From contig NZ_LMIT01000001.1 in the NCBI RefSeq assembly GCF_001428825.1, positions 25,670-89,669 of the forward strand: 64,000 bases of DNA. Direction: 5' to 3'. Shown one piece after another: positions 51,778 to 60,581 of the stretch (the stretch's first letter is position 1; each line of letters starts with the position of its first letter). This DNA comes from Nocardioides sp. Root240 (lineage in GTDB: Bacteria > Actinomycetota > Actinomycetes > Propionibacteriales > Nocardioidaceae). The notes below the pieces were generated by a model, which saw only the letters and a list, made by a program, of their open reading frames with translations, did no database searches and was not told the origin of the DNA. A program made the position numbers and the translations under genes.

Positions 51778-52386
51778 TTGACCATCGACACCACGCGCGG
51801 ACGGCGCGGCCGCCTCGACCAGGAGGCCGTGCTGCAGGCCGCCGAGGCCCTCGTCGACCGCGACGGGTACGACGCCCTGACCATGACCTCGCTCGCCGCC
51901 GAGCTCGAGGCCCGGGTCTCCTCGCTCTACAACCACGTCGCGAACCTCGAGGACCTGCGCGCGCTCGTCCAGGTCCGCGCCATGCGGATGCTCGGCGAGC
52001 ACGTCCGCGCCGCCGCGATGGGCCACGCCGGCACCGACGGCCTGCGGGCACTGAGCCGCGAGCTGCGCACCTTCGCCCGTACCCACCCGCAGCGCTACGC
52101 CGCGCTCACCCGGCCCCCGATCGACCGCGAGGGCTTCTACGCCGCCGCGCTCGATGCGATCGAGGCGCTCGCCGTGATGGTCCGCTCCGCCGGCCTGCCC
52201 GAGGAGCGCCTGCTGCAGACGGCGATGGCCCTCTTCGCCTCCCTCCACGGTTTCGTGTCGCTCGAGGTCGCCGGCTACTTCGGCGACCTGTCCGGCACCA
52301 GCGCCGCCCTGCTCGACCTCGACGAGGTCTACGAGCAGGTGATCGACGGCGCGGTCAGCGCAGCGGTGCTCGAAGCGACGCTCTAG
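51778..52386 (+). CDS. TetR-family regulator with WHG-type C-terminal domain
   Basis: 202 residues. HTH in LTMTSLAAELEARVSSLYNHVANLEDLRALV; C-terminal domain (ALDAIEALAVMVRSAGLPEERLLQTAMALFASLHGFVSLE) is WHG-like. TTG at 51778 is chosen because GGAGGGG lies five bases upstream and the family starts shortly before the HTH. Divergent from the glycosylase; ligB follows after 10 bases and may be co-transcribed. Confidence 0.78.
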   Translation: MTIDTTRGRRGRLDQEAVLQAAEALVDRDGYDALTMTSLAAELEARVSSLYNHVANLEDLRALVQVRAMRMLGEHVRAAAMGHAGTDGLRALSRELRTFARTHPQRYAALTRPPIDREGFYAAALDAIEALAVMVRSAGLPEERLLQTAMALFASLHGFVSLEVAGYFGDLSGTSAALLDLDEVYEQVIDGAVSAAVLEATL

Positions 52387-52396
52387 GCCTGACGTC

Positions 52397-53923
52397 ATGT
52401 TGCTGAGGGAGCTGGTCGACACCTCCAGCGCCGTCGCCGGGACCCGCTCGCGCAAGGAGAAGGTGCAGCTGATCGCTGCGCTCCTGCTCGCCTGCTCCCC
52501 TGAGGAGCGCTCGCTCGTGGCCCACTACCTGAGCGGGCGGCTGCGCCAGCGTCGTACCGGACTCGGGTGGCGGTCGATGGCCACGCTGCCCTCCCCCGCC
52601 ACCGAGGCGTCGCTGACGCCGCTGGAGGTCGACGCGGCCTTCGCCGCCATGGCCGCGTTGTCGGGGCCGGGCTCCGCGGGCGCGCGATCGTCGGCCGCGG
52701 AGGAGCTCTTCGGCCGCGCGACCGCCGCCGAGCAGGCCTGGCTGCGCGCGGTCGTCGTCGGCGAGGTGCGCCAGGGTGCGCTCGAAGCGGTGACCACGGA
52801 GGCGCTGGCGGTCGCGACCGGGATGCCGCTGGCCGTCGTACGACGGGCGGCGATGTTGGCGGGCGGCACGACCTACGTCGTCGACGCGGCCTTCGCCGGA
52901 CGCGAGGCACTGGACGCCGTCGGACTCACCGTCGGGCGCCCCGTCCTGCCGATGCTCGCCTCCTCCGCCCCCGACGTCGCCGCAGCCGTCGCAAAGGCGG
53001 CAGGCCCCGACGGGGTCGTCGGCGTGGACGCCAAGCTCGACGGGATCCGGATCCAGGTGCACCGCGACGGCGACGAGGTCGTGGTCGCCACCCGCAGCCT
53101 CGATGACATCACCGACCGCCTCGCCGACGTGGTCGCCGTCGCGCGCTCCCTGCCCGTCTCCCGGGTCGTGCTCGACGGCGAGGCGATGACGCTCGCCGAC
53201 GACGGCCGGCCACGGCCCTTCCAGGAGACCGCCTCCCGCACCGCTTCGGGCACCGGGTCCGGCGCCGGCTCGGTCGTCGTTCCCTACTTCTTCGACGTGC
53301 TCCACCTCGACGGCACCGACCTGATCGACCGGCCCGCCCACGAGCGCTGGGCGGCCCTCGAACGGATCGTCCCGCCGGCGTACCGGGTGCAGCGCTGGGT
53401 CGGCACCTCCCCCGCGGACGCCGAGGCCTTCACCGCCCAGTCCCTCGCCGACGGCCACGAGGGCGTCGTGGTCAAGGACGCCGGGGCGCCGTACGACGCC
53501 GGGCGCCGGGGCTCGGCCTGGGTCAAGGTGAAGCCCGTCCACACCCTCGACCTGGTCGTCCTCGCCGTCGAGCACGGCTCCGGGCGCCGTCGCGGCTGGC
53601 TCTCCAACATCCACCTCGGCGCCCGCGACCCCTCGTCGCCGACCGGGTTCGTGATGCTCGGCAAGACCTTCAAGGGGATGACCGACGAGATGCTCGCCTG
53701 GCAGACCTCGCGCTTCCGCGAGCTGGAGATGAGCGACGACGGTTGGGTCGTCACGCTCCGCCCGGAGCAGGTCGTCGAGATCGCGTTCGACGGACTGCAG
53801 CGGTCGACCCGCTACCCCGGTGGGCTGGCGCTGCGGTTCGCGCGGGTGGTGCGGTACCGCGACGACAAGGGTGCCGACGAGGCGGACACGATCGAGACCG
53901 TGCGCGCGCTCGCCGGCGGCTGA
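52397..53923 (+). CDS. ligB: ATP-dependent DNA ligase (LigB-type)
   Basis: 508 residues, matching mycobacterial LigB length. An N-terminal DNA-binding domain (1-190) is followed by the nucleotidyltransferase domain with adenylation motif I AK213LDGIR, motif III region PYFFDVLHLDG, motif IV EGVVVKD, motif V AWVKVKP, and a C-terminal OB fold (LGKTFKGMTDEML ... VVEIAFDGLQRSTRYPGGLALRFARV). Non-essential accessory ligase in mycobacteria. Confidence 0.92.
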   Translation: MLLRELVDTSSAVAGTRSRKEKVQLIAALLLACSPEERSLVAHYLSGRLRQRRTGLGWRSMATLPSPATEASLTPLEVDAAFAAMAALSGPGSAGARSSAAEELFGRATAAEQAWLRAVVVGEVRQGALEAVTTEALAVATGMPLAVVRRAAMLAGGTTYVVDAAFAGREALDAVGLTVGRPVLPMLASSAPDVAAAVAKAAGPDGVVGVDAKLDGIRIQVHRDGDEVVVATRSLDDITDRLADVVAVARSLPVSRVVLDGEAMTLADDGRPRPFQETASRTASGTGSGAGSVVVPYFFDVLHLDGTDLIDRPAHERWAALERIVPPAYRVQRWVGTSPADAEAFTAQSLADGHEGVVVKDAGAPYDAGRRGSAWVKVKPVHTLDLVVLAVEHGSGRRRGWLSNIHLGARDPSSPTGFVMLGKTFKGMTDEMLAWQTSRFRELEMSDDGWVVTLRPEQVVEIAFDGLQRSTRYPGGLALRFARVVRYRDDKGADEADTIETVRALAGG

Positions 53924-53934
53924 GTCACCCATTT

Positions 53935-53963
53935 TCCCTGACGAAGCGGAGCTTCGTCAGGGA
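53935..53963 (+). terminator. Strong hairpin after ligB
   Basis: Perfect 13-base arms TCCCTGACGAAGC and GCTTCGTCAGGGA around GGA, 11 bases after the ligB stop. The 3' arm covers part of GGGAG, the only good Shine-Dalgarno for the next gene (ATG at 53974), so the hairpin could terminate ligB transcription, limit translation of the next ORF, or both. Confidence 0.6.
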
Positions 53964-53973
53964 GCATCGGAGT

Positions 53974-54312
53974 ATGAGCCACACCCTTGGGACCACGACC
54001 ACCGGACGACTGTCCACGTTCTGGCTGACGACGTGGATCACCGCGGCGAGCGTCGTCGTACAGCTCCTGGTGATCCTCGCCGTCGTGGGGAGCGTGGACA
54101 GCGCGAACCCGACGGTCCAGGGAGCCGCGCCCCAGGACTTCTGGCAGCCTCTCTGCTTCGCGGTGGCCGTACAGGTGGCTGTCACCGGGCTGCTGCTCGC
54201 GCTCTGGCGGCCGACACGGCAGGTCGGCCTGGGGATGATGTGGGGGACGTTGGGTGCGTTCGGTGCCTTCGTGGCATACGCGGCCTTCTCCCTCGCTGCG
54301 ATGGGTTCCTGA
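53974..54312 (+). CDS. Small membrane protein (three TM helices)
   Basis: 112 residues with three hydrophobic helices (TFWLTTWITAASVVVQLLVILAVVG, LCFAVAVQVAVTGLLLALW, GLGMMWGTLGAFGAFVAYAAF). No family recognised. Its Shine-Dalgarno lies partly in the hairpin described upstream. Function unknown. Confidence 0.6.
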   Translation: MSHTLGTTTTGRLSTFWLTTWITAASVVVQLLVILAVVGSVDSANPTVQGAAPQDFWQPLCFAVAVQVAVTGLLLALWRPTRQVGLGMMWGTLGAFGAFVAYAAFSLAAMGS

Positions 54313-54366
54313 CCGACTCGTCACAGGTGTTGCAACTCCGAGTTTCACGAGCCGTACACTTCTCCC

Positions 54367-55065
54367 ATGACGAACGCACCGGCGACTGACGGGCGCCGCA
54401 AGGCGGCCGCCGCGCGGCGACGCGCACGGCAGGCCGAGATCATCGCCGCGACGCGGGAGATCTTCGACTCCAAGGGCGTGCGGGACGTGCAGATCGAGGA
54501 GATCGCGACCGCGGTCGGGATCAACCGGGCGATCGTCTACCGGCACTTCACCGGCAAGGAGGAGCTGTTCGCGCTCACCCTGGTCGGCTACCTCGACGAG
54601 CTGCACGACGCCATGGCAGCGGCCGCGGCCGGCACCGACGTCCCGCGTGAGCAGCTGCGGTCGATCGTCGGCGCCTTCGTCGACTACGGCGTCGCGCACC
54701 CCGCATTCGTCGACTGCGCGCAGGCGTTGATGGTGCGGCCCGGCGACGAGCTCCTCGACGAGATCGCCGAGGGACCGCTGTTCCGGCTCGGCCGGGGCAT
54801 CACGTCGTGCCTGACGGTCCTCTCCAGCACCCTCGCGGGCGGCGTCGAGAAGGGCGCGTTCGTGCTGAGCGACGACCCGGTGCTGCTCGCCAACGCGCTG
54901 TACGCCTCGGGTCTGGGTGCGTTGCAGCTGGCCCGCCTGGGCATCCTCGTCAGCGAGATCGCGCCGGGCATCCCGACGGTCGGCGAGATCTCGGCCGCAC
55001 AGGTCCGCGACTACATGGTGAACTCGGCGCTCGCGCTGGTCACCGCGGACCTCGCCTCCGCCTGA
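54367..55065 (+). CDS. TetR-family regulator
   Basis: 232 residues with a basic N-terminus (GRRKAAAARRRARQAEIIAATREIF) and HTH IEEIATAVGINRAIVYRHFTGKEELFALTL. Ligand domain not recognised. A strong bidirectional terminator separates it from the convergent thiolase gene. Its targets are unknown; fadA2-fabG4 next door is one candidate. Confidence 0.82.
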   Translation: MTNAPATDGRRKAAAARRRARQAEIIAATREIFDSKGVRDVQIEEIATAVGINRAIVYRHFTGKEELFALTLVGYLDELHDAMAAAAAGTDVPREQLRSIVGAFVDYGVAHPAFVDCAQALMVRPGDELLDEIAEGPLFRLGRGITSCLTVLSSTLAGGVEKGAFVLSDDPVLLANALYASGLGALQLARLGILVSEIAPGIPTVGEISAAQVRDYMVNSALALVTADLASA

Positions 55066-55082
55066 CATCGGTTCCGTACGAC

Positions 55083-55120
55083 GAAGCGGCCCGCCCGGAG
55101 TGATCCGGGCGGGCCGCTTC
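55083..55120. terminator. Bidirectional terminator
   Basis: Perfect 16-base arms GAAGCGGCCCGCCCGG and CCGGGCGGGCCGCTTC around AGTGAT, between the converging ends of the TetR and thiolase genes. Confidence 0.85.
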
Positions 55121-55141
55121 GCGTTGAGCCGTGCGGGAGCC

Positions 55142-56422
55142 TCAGCGCTCCATGATCGCGACGACGCCCTGGCCGCCGGCCGCGCAGACCGAGATCAGCG
55201 CCCGGCCGCCACCGTTGGCCTTGAGCAGCTTGGCCGTGTTGGCCACGATCCGGCCACCGGTGGCCGAGAACGGGTGGCCCGCGGCGAGCGAGGAGCCCTT
55301 GACGTTGAGCTTGCTGCGGTCGATCGAGCCCAGCGGGGCGTCGAGGCCGAGGCGCTCCTTGCAGAACACCGGGCTCTCCCACGCGGCGAGGGTCGAGAGC
55401 ACCTGCGAGGCGAAGGCCTCGTGGATCTCGTAGAAGTCGAAGTCCTGCAGGGTCAGGCCGTTGCGGGCCAGCATCCGCGGGACGGCGTACGCCGGCGCCA
55501 TGAGCAGGCCCTCGGCACCGTTGACGAAGTCGACGGCGGCGACCTCGGAGTCGACGAAGTAGGCCAGCACCTCCAGGCCGTGCTCGGCGGCCCACTCCTC
55601 GGAGCCCAGCAGCACGGCGGACGCACCGTCGGTCAGCGGGGTCGAGTTGGCGGCGGTCATCGTGGCCGCCTCGCCCTTGCCGAAGACCGGCTTGAGCTTG
55701 GCGAGCTTCTCCAGCGAGGAGTCGCCGCGCAGGTTGTTGTCGCGCTCGAGGCCACGGAAGGGGGTGACCAGGTCGTCCTGCCACCCCTCGTCGTACGACG
55801 CCGCGAGGTTGTGGTGCGAGGTGACGGCCAGCTCGTCCTGGGCCTCGCGGGTGATCTGCCACTCGAGGGCGGTCAGCGCCTGGCTGTCGCCCATGGACAG
55901 GCCGGTGCGGGGCTCGCCGTTGGACGGGGCCGCGATGCCGATGTCGCCGGGGCGGATCGAGGCGAGGATCTTGAGGCGGTCGGCGGTGGTCTTGGCCGAG
56001 TTCACCTTGAGGAGCTTCTTGCGGAGCTTCTCGGAGATGGCGATCGGGGCGTCGGACGTGGTGTCGACGCCGCCGCCGATGCCGGAGTCGATCTGGCCGA
56101 GCTTGATCTTGTTGGCGATGTAGTTGATCGCCTGGAGGCCGGTACCGCAGGCCTGCTGCAGGTCGACACCGGCGGTCTCCGGCGCGAGGCGGGTGCTGAG
56201 GACCGACTCGCGGACCAGGTTGAAGTCGCGGCTGTGCTTCAGCACGGCGCCACCGGCGACCTCGCCGATGCGCTCGCCCTCGAGCCCGAAGCGGGCGACG
56301 AGCCCGTCCAGGGCGGCGGTGAACATCTCCTGGTTGGAGGCGGTGGCGTAGGCCCCGTTGGAGCGGGCGAACGGGATGCGGTTACCGCCGAGTACGGCGG
56401 CACGACGAACGGTCTCGGTCAT
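55142..56422 (-). CDS. fadA2: Acetyl-CoA acyltransferase (FadA2-like thiolase)
   Basis: 426 residues of degradative-type thiolase: nucleophile C92 in QQACGTGLQ, HEAF in place of the commoner NEAF (FDFYEIHEAFASQVL), GHPFSATGGR, and the second catalytic cysteine in VCAAGGQG. The divergent pair fabG4-htdX reproduces M. tuberculosis Rv0243-Rv0242c-Rv0241c, supporting the name. ATG at 56422. Confidence 0.87.
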   Translation of the reverse strand: MTETVRRAAVLGGNRIPFARSNGAYATASNQEMFTAALDGLVARFGLEGERIGEVAGGAVLKHSRDFNLVRESVLSTRLAPETAGVDLQQACGTGLQAINYIANKIKLGQIDSGIGGGVDTTSDAPIAISEKLRKKLLKVNSAKTTADRLKILASIRPGDIGIAAPSNGEPRTGLSMGDSQALTALEWQITREAQDELAVTSHHNLAASYDEGWQDDLVTPFRGLERDNNLRGDSSLEKLAKLKPVFGKGEAATMTAANSTPLTDGASAVLLGSEEWAAEHGLEVLAYFVDSEVAAVDFVNGAEGLLMAPAYAVPRMLARNGLTLQDFDFYEIHEAFASQVLSTLAAWESPVFCKERLGLDAPLGSIDRSKLNVKGSSLAAGHPFSATGGRIVANTAKLLKANGGGRALISVCAAGGQGVVAIMER

Positions 56423-56489
56423 GGATCAATCCTCACCTAGCCAAGCCCCCGGGAGAACCCTTTGAGGGCGAGATCACGAAATGTGGACT

Positions 56490-56513
56490 CAGAGTTACAC
56501 ATCTAGTTACATG
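56490..56513 (+). promoter_or_regulatory. Direct repeats in the fadA2-fabG4 divergent promoter region
   Basis: AGTTACA occurs twice, 12 bases apart, just before the fabG4 start (AGTTACACATCT-AGTTACA). The spacing of about one helical turn could mark a regulator site. No known motif was matched. Confidence 0.3.
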
Positions 56514-56519
56514 GTGCAC

Positions 56520-57854
56520 ATGACTGACAAGTACCAGGGCTTCGTGAGCTCCCCGATCGGCAAGCTCCTCGTCAAGAACCTCGGACTGCCGAACCCGACC
56601 AAGCTGGACCGCTACACGGCCGGCGACCCGCTGGTCAACGGCACCGTGCTCGTCGGCGGCCGCGGTCGCCTCATCGAGTCCCTCCCCGGTCTGCTCGACG
56701 TCCTCGGCATCGCCTCGGCGCGCGCCCAGGAGGACGGCGAGAAGTACAAGGGCCTGGTCTTCGACGCCACCGGCATCGCAAGCGTCGAGGAGCTCGTCGA
56801 GCTGCAGGGCTTCTTCACCCCCGTGCTGCGCAGCCTCAAGAGCTGCGCCCGTGTCGTCGTGATCGGCACGCCCCCGGGCCTGGTCGAGGGCAGCGAGCAG
56901 ATCGCCCAGCGCGCGCTCGAGGGCTTCACCCGCAGCCTCGGCAAGGAGATCGGCAAGGGCGGCACCGTCCAGCTCGTGTACGTCGCCGAGGGCTACGAGG
57001 ACTCGGTCCTCTCCACGCTCGGCTTCCTCCTCAGCCCCAAGTCGGCCTACGTGTCCGGCCAGGTCGTGCGGATCGGCGCCCACGAGGAGACCCACGGCTC
57101 GGCGCTCGCCGACTGGACCCAGCCGCTCGCCGGCAAGGTCGCGTTCGTGACCGGCGCGAGCCGCGGCATCGGCGAGGAGATCGCCCGCGTGCTGCACCGC
57201 GACGGCGCGAAGATCGTCGGCCTCGACGTACCCCAGGCGGCCGACGACCTGGTCAAGGTCATGAACGAGCTCGACGGCGACTGGCTGACCCTCGACATCA
57301 CCTCCGTGGACGCGCCGCAGCGGATCGCGCACCACCTCAAGGAGAAGCACGGCGGCGTCGACATCGTCGTGCACAACGCGGGCGTCACGATGGACAAGAA
57401 GCTCGCCAACCAGACGCCGGAGCGCTTCGGCAAGGTGCTGCAGATCAACCTGGAGGCGCCGGAGCGGATCACCGCCGAGCTGCTCGCCCAGGACGTCATC
57501 AACGCGAACGGCCGGATCATCGGCGTCGCGTCGATCGCCGGCATCGCGGGCAACCTGGGCCAGACCAGCTACGCCGCGTCGAAGGCGGGCGTCATCGGCT
57601 TCGTCGACTCGCTGAGCGAGAAGCTGAAGGACGGCATCACGATCAACGCCGTCGCGCCGGGCTTCATCATCACCCAGATGACCGCAGCCGTGCCGTTCGC
57701 CACCCGCGAGGTCGGCCAGCGCCTCAACGCCATGTCGCAGGGCGGCCTGCCGGTCGACGTGGCCGAGACCATCGCCTGGTACGCCTCCCCCGCCTCGACC
57801 GCCGTCAACGGCAACGTCGTGCGGGTCTGCGGCCAGATGATGCTGGGTGCCTGA
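56520..57854 (+). CDS. fabG4: FabG4, high-molecular-weight 3-oxoacyl reductase
   Basis: 444 residues: an N-terminal flavodoxin-like domain (1-195) fused to a C-terminal SDR domain with TGASRGIG (211-218), NAG (286-288), S338 in GVASIAG, Y351 and K355. This two-domain plan and the opening FVSSPIGKLLVKNLGLPNP are diagnostic of FabG4, which reduces long 3-oxoacyl-CoAs with NADH in mycobacteria. ATG at 56520 chosen by homology (MTDKYQG); ATG at 56511 is nine bases upstream. Followed by htdX after one base. Confidence 0.92.
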   Translation: MTDKYQGFVSSPIGKLLVKNLGLPNPTKLDRYTAGDPLVNGTVLVGGRGRLIESLPGLLDVLGIASARAQEDGEKYKGLVFDATGIASVEELVELQGFFTPVLRSLKSCARVVVIGTPPGLVEGSEQIAQRALEGFTRSLGKEIGKGGTVQLVYVAEGYEDSVLSTLGFLLSPKSAYVSGQVVRIGAHEETHGSALADWTQPLAGKVAFVTGASRGIGEEIARVLHRDGAKIVGLDVPQAADDLVKVMNELDGDWLTLDITSVDAPQRIAHHLKEKHGGVDIVVHNAGVTMDKKLANQTPERFGKVLQINLEAPERITAELLAQDVINANGRIIGVASIAGIAGNLGQTSYAASKAGVIGFVDSLSEKLKDGITINAVAPGFIITQMTAAVPFATREVGQRLNAMSQGGLPVDVAETIAWYASPASTAVNGNVVRVCGQMMLGA

Positions 57855-57855
57855 C

Positions 57856-58701
57856 ATGGCGCTCCCCGTGATGCTGAAGGCCGCGCTGCCCGCGGTCCCC
57901 GGCGTGAACCAGCTGCCGGGCATCAAGAAGACCGGCGGCGCGCTGCCGGACCTGGTGCTCGAGCGCAACGACGTCCTCGTCGAGCGCACCGCCGTCGAGC
58001 GGTACGCCGCCGTGTGCGGCTTCCCGAACCGCGACGTCGCGCCGGTGCCCTACCTGCACATGCTGGCGTTCCCGCTGCACATGCAGCTGATGACCGACGC
58101 GAAGTTCCCGTTCCCGGCCATCGGCTCGGTGCACCTGGAGAACACGATCACCCAGCACCGCCCGGTCGCCATCGGCGAGACGGTGTCGCTGAAGCTCGTG
58201 GCCGACAACCTGCGCGACAGCACCAAGGGCCGCGCCTGGGACATGAACGTGACCGGCACCGTCGGTGACGAGGTCGTCTGGGAGTCCGTGTCGACGTACC
58301 TGCGGGTCGGGAAGGGCGACAAGGAGAACGGTGACCCGGGGATGTCGCTCAACGCGATCACGGCCAAGGGCCCGGTCTGGCGGATCCCGGAGAACATCGG
58401 CCGGACGTACGGCGCCGTGTCGGGCGACCGGAACCCGATCCACCTCTACCCGCTGACCGCGAAGGCGCTGGGCTTCCCGCGTCACATCGCGCACGGCATG
58501 TGGAGCAAGGCCCGCTGCATCGCGGCGCTGGAGAACCGGCTGCCCGACGCGGTCACGGTCGAGGTCGCGTTCAAGAAGCCGATCTTCCTGCCCGGCAAGG
58601 CGCAGTTCGGCGCCGAGCAGACGGCGACCGGCTACGACTTCACGCTGGTCAACCCGAAGACGGGCGCCCCGCACCTGCTGGGTCGTACCACCGCCCTCTG
58701 A
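57856..58701 (+). CDS. htdX: HtdX, MaoC-type (R)-3-hydroxyacyl-ACP/CoA dehydratase
   Basis: 281 residues: N-terminal hot-dog half and C-terminal hot-dog half carrying the hydratase-2 motif YGAVSGDRNPIHLYPLTAKA with D and H catalytic residues, then FPRHIAHGMWSKAR. Matches M. tuberculosis HtdX (Rv0241c), next to fabG4 there too. ATG at 57856 is two bases after the fabG4 stop; GTG at 57847 would overlap it. Confidence 0.9.
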   Translation: MALPVMLKAALPAVPGVNQLPGIKKTGGALPDLVLERNDVLVERTAVERYAAVCGFPNRDVAPVPYLHMLAFPLHMQLMTDAKFPFPAIGSVHLENTITQHRPVAIGETVSLKLVADNLRDSTKGRAWDMNVTGTVGDEVVWESVSTYLRVGKGDKENGDPGMSLNAITAKGPVWRIPENIGRTYGAVSGDRNPIHLYPLTAKALGFPRHIAHGMWSKARCIAALENRLPDAVTVEVAFKKPIFLPGKAQFGAEQTATGYDFTLVNPKTGAPHLLGRTTAL

Positions 58702-58718
58702 CCCAGGGATACGACGCA

Positions 58719-58746
58719 GGGCCGGTCTCCTCCCGGAGGCCGGCCC
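58719..58746. terminator. Bidirectional terminator
   Basis: A 12-bp stem (GGGCCGGTCTCC with GGAGGCCGGCCC, one G-U pair on the plus strand) and loop TCCC, between the converging ends of htdX and tesB. Confidence 0.8.
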
Positions 58747-58762
58747 TTCGCGTCGCTCGAGC

Positions 58763-59635
58763 TCAGCGGGAGGGGCGGATCAGCCCCTCCTGGGCAACCG
58801 TGGCGACGAGGGTCCCGTCCTGGGTGAAGACCCGTCCCAGCGCGAGACCTCGTCCGCCGCTCGCCGAGGGCGACCACTGGTCGTAGAGCCACCACTCGTC
58901 GGCCCGGAACGGCCGGTGGAACCAGATCGTGTGGTCGAGCGAGGCCATCTGCACCTTCTGCGGACCGTGGTCCGGGTGCGCGGCCAGGGTCGCGCCGAGC
59001 AGGGACACGTCGCTGGCGTAGGTGAACGTCGCGAGGTGCTCCATCGGGTCGTCGCTGAGCCGGCCGTCGACGCGGATCCACACCTGCGCCTTCGCGGGGT
59101 GCATCGGGTCCTTGTCGAGGCCGTACGCCGAGCTGCCGAGCCAACGCACGTCGAGCGCCGCCCACTCCTTGCTGAGCCCGTCGTCGGTGCCGCGCTCGGC
59201 CATCAGCTCCATGAGGTTCAGGCCCTCCTCGGGCGGCTTCACCTCGGGCATGACGTCCTCGTGCTCCAGCCCCTCCTCGTGGCGCTGGAAGTTGAGCGAC
59301 TGGTAGTAGATCGGGCGCCCGTGCTGGCGGGCGAGCACGCGCCGGGTCGCGAACGACTTGCCGTCGCGGATCCGCTCGACGTCGTAGATGATCGGCACGT
59401 TGTAGTCGCCCGGCAGCAGGAAGTACGAGTGCAGCGAGTGCACCTGGAAGCCCTCGTCGACCGTGCGGGACGCGGCGATCAGCGCCTGCGCGGCGACCTG
59501 GCCGCCGTAGACGCGCTGGCGGATGGTCTCCGGCTGCTGTCCGCGGAAGAGGTCGGTGTCGAGCTGCTCCAGGTCGAGGAGCGCCACCAGCTTCTGGGTG
59601 GCCTCCCCCATCACGCGACCGTCTCCGTCACTCAC
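58763..59635 (-). CDS. tesB: Acyl-CoA thioesterase II
   Basis: 290 residues forming a double hot-dog: N-terminal YGGQVAAQALIAASRTV and HSLHSYFLLPGD, C-terminal LGATLAAHPDHGPQKV and LDHTIWFHRPF with catalytic D234. Hydrolyses medium and long acyl-CoAs. GTG at 59635 has GGAGGCGGA just upstream and overlaps the PAC2 gene by eight bases, so the genes are co-translated. Confidence 0.92.
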   Translation of the reverse strand: MSDGDGRVMGEATQKLVALLDLEQLDTDLFRGQQPETIRQRVYGGQVAAQALIAASRTVDEGFQVHSLHSYFLLPGDYNVPIIYDVERIRDGKSFATRRVLARQHGRPIYYQSLNFQRHEEGLEHEDVMPEVKPPEEGLNLMELMAERGTDDGLSKEWAALDVRWLGSSAYGLDKDPMHPAKAQVWIRVDGRLSDDPMEHLATFTYASDVSLLGATLAAHPDHGPQKVQMASLDHTIWFHRPFRADEWWLYDQWSPSASGGRGLALGRVFTQDGTLVATVAQEGLIRPSR

Positions 59636-60581
59636 GTCCGCCTCCGGTTTCCTCCGGGCCCTCGAGCCCGGCCAGGAACTGCTCGAACTGCCGGCCGATC
59701 TCCTCGCCGGTCGGCAGGGGCTCGTCCTCCGCGAGGAGGCTGCTGCCCTCCGCCTCGGCGCGCGCGAAGGTGTCGTACTGCTGCTCCAGCGCGGTGACGA
59801 CCTCCTGCACCTCGTCGTTGGCGGAGAGGTAGCGGCCGATCTCCTCCTCGCGCTCCTCGGCCAGCTCGCCGAGCTCGTTGAGGTCGATCGTCAACCGCGC
59901 GGCGAGCTCGACCTGCTCCAGCAACGCCTGCGAGGCGCGCGGGTAGTCGAGCTGCGCGAGGTAGTGCGGGACGTGGGCGACGAAGCCCTGCGCGTCGTGG
60001 CCCCACTCACCGAGCCGGACCTCCAGCAGCGCCTGCGCGCTGCTCGGGACCCGCAGCTCGCCGCGCCACGGGCTGGTGCCGGTCAGCAGGTCGGCGTTGT
60101 TGGCGTGGTGGGTGATCGCGATCGGGCGGGTGTGCGGCACGGCCATCGGCACCGAGCCGACCGAGACGACGAGCTGCACGTGGAAGCGCTCGACGACCTC
60201 GAGGACGGCGCGGCAGAAGGCCTCCCACCGGATGTCCGGCTCAGGCCCCTGGAGCAGCAGGTACGGCGTCCCGCCGTGGTCGTGCAGCAGCCGGACGACC
60301 AGGCGCGGGGCCTCGTAGCCCTCGTAGTGGTCGCGGGCGAAGGTCATCGGGGGCCGGCGCGCACGATAGTCGTGCAGCTCGTCGACGTCGAAGGTCGCGA
60401 CGACCACCCCACCGCCCTCCGGGGACGACGCCCCGGTGCGCACCAGGTGCCGGGCTGCGAGCGCCCCCGCGTTGCCGGCGTCGAGGAAACCGTCGAGCGC
60501 GACCACCATCGAGAGGCCCTCGACATCGGCCAGCTCGGGGACGTCGTCGACGATGTGGACGAGTCGGGTCGGCGCAGTCAC
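59628..60581 (-). CDS. PAC2-family protein (proteasome assembly chaperone-like)
   Basis: 317 residues with the PAC2 core (LSMVVALDGFLDAGNAGALAARHL, THHANNADLL, FVAHVPHYLAQLDYPRASQALLEQV) and an acidic helical C-terminus (ELAEEREEEIGRYLSANDEVQEVVTALEQQYD). Common in Actinobacteria and related to archaeal/eukaryotic proteasome assembly factors; bacterial role not established. GTG at 60581 overlaps the permease stop. Confidence 0.85.
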   Translation of the reverse strand: MTAPTRLVHIVDDVPELADVEGLSMVVALDGFLDAGNAGALAARHLVRTGASSPEGGGVVVATFDVDELHDYRARRPPMTFARDHYEGYEAPRLVVRLLHDHGGTPYLLLQGPEPDIRWEAFCRAVLEVVERFHVQLVVSVGSVPMAVPHTRPIAITHHANNADLLTGTSPWRGELRVPSSAQALLEVRLGEWGHDAQGFVAHVPHYLAQLDYPRASQALLEQVELAARLTIDLNELGELAEEREEEIGRYLSANDEVQEVVTALEQQYDTFARAEAEGSSLLAEDEPLPTGEEIGRQFEQFLAGLEGPEETGGGRE

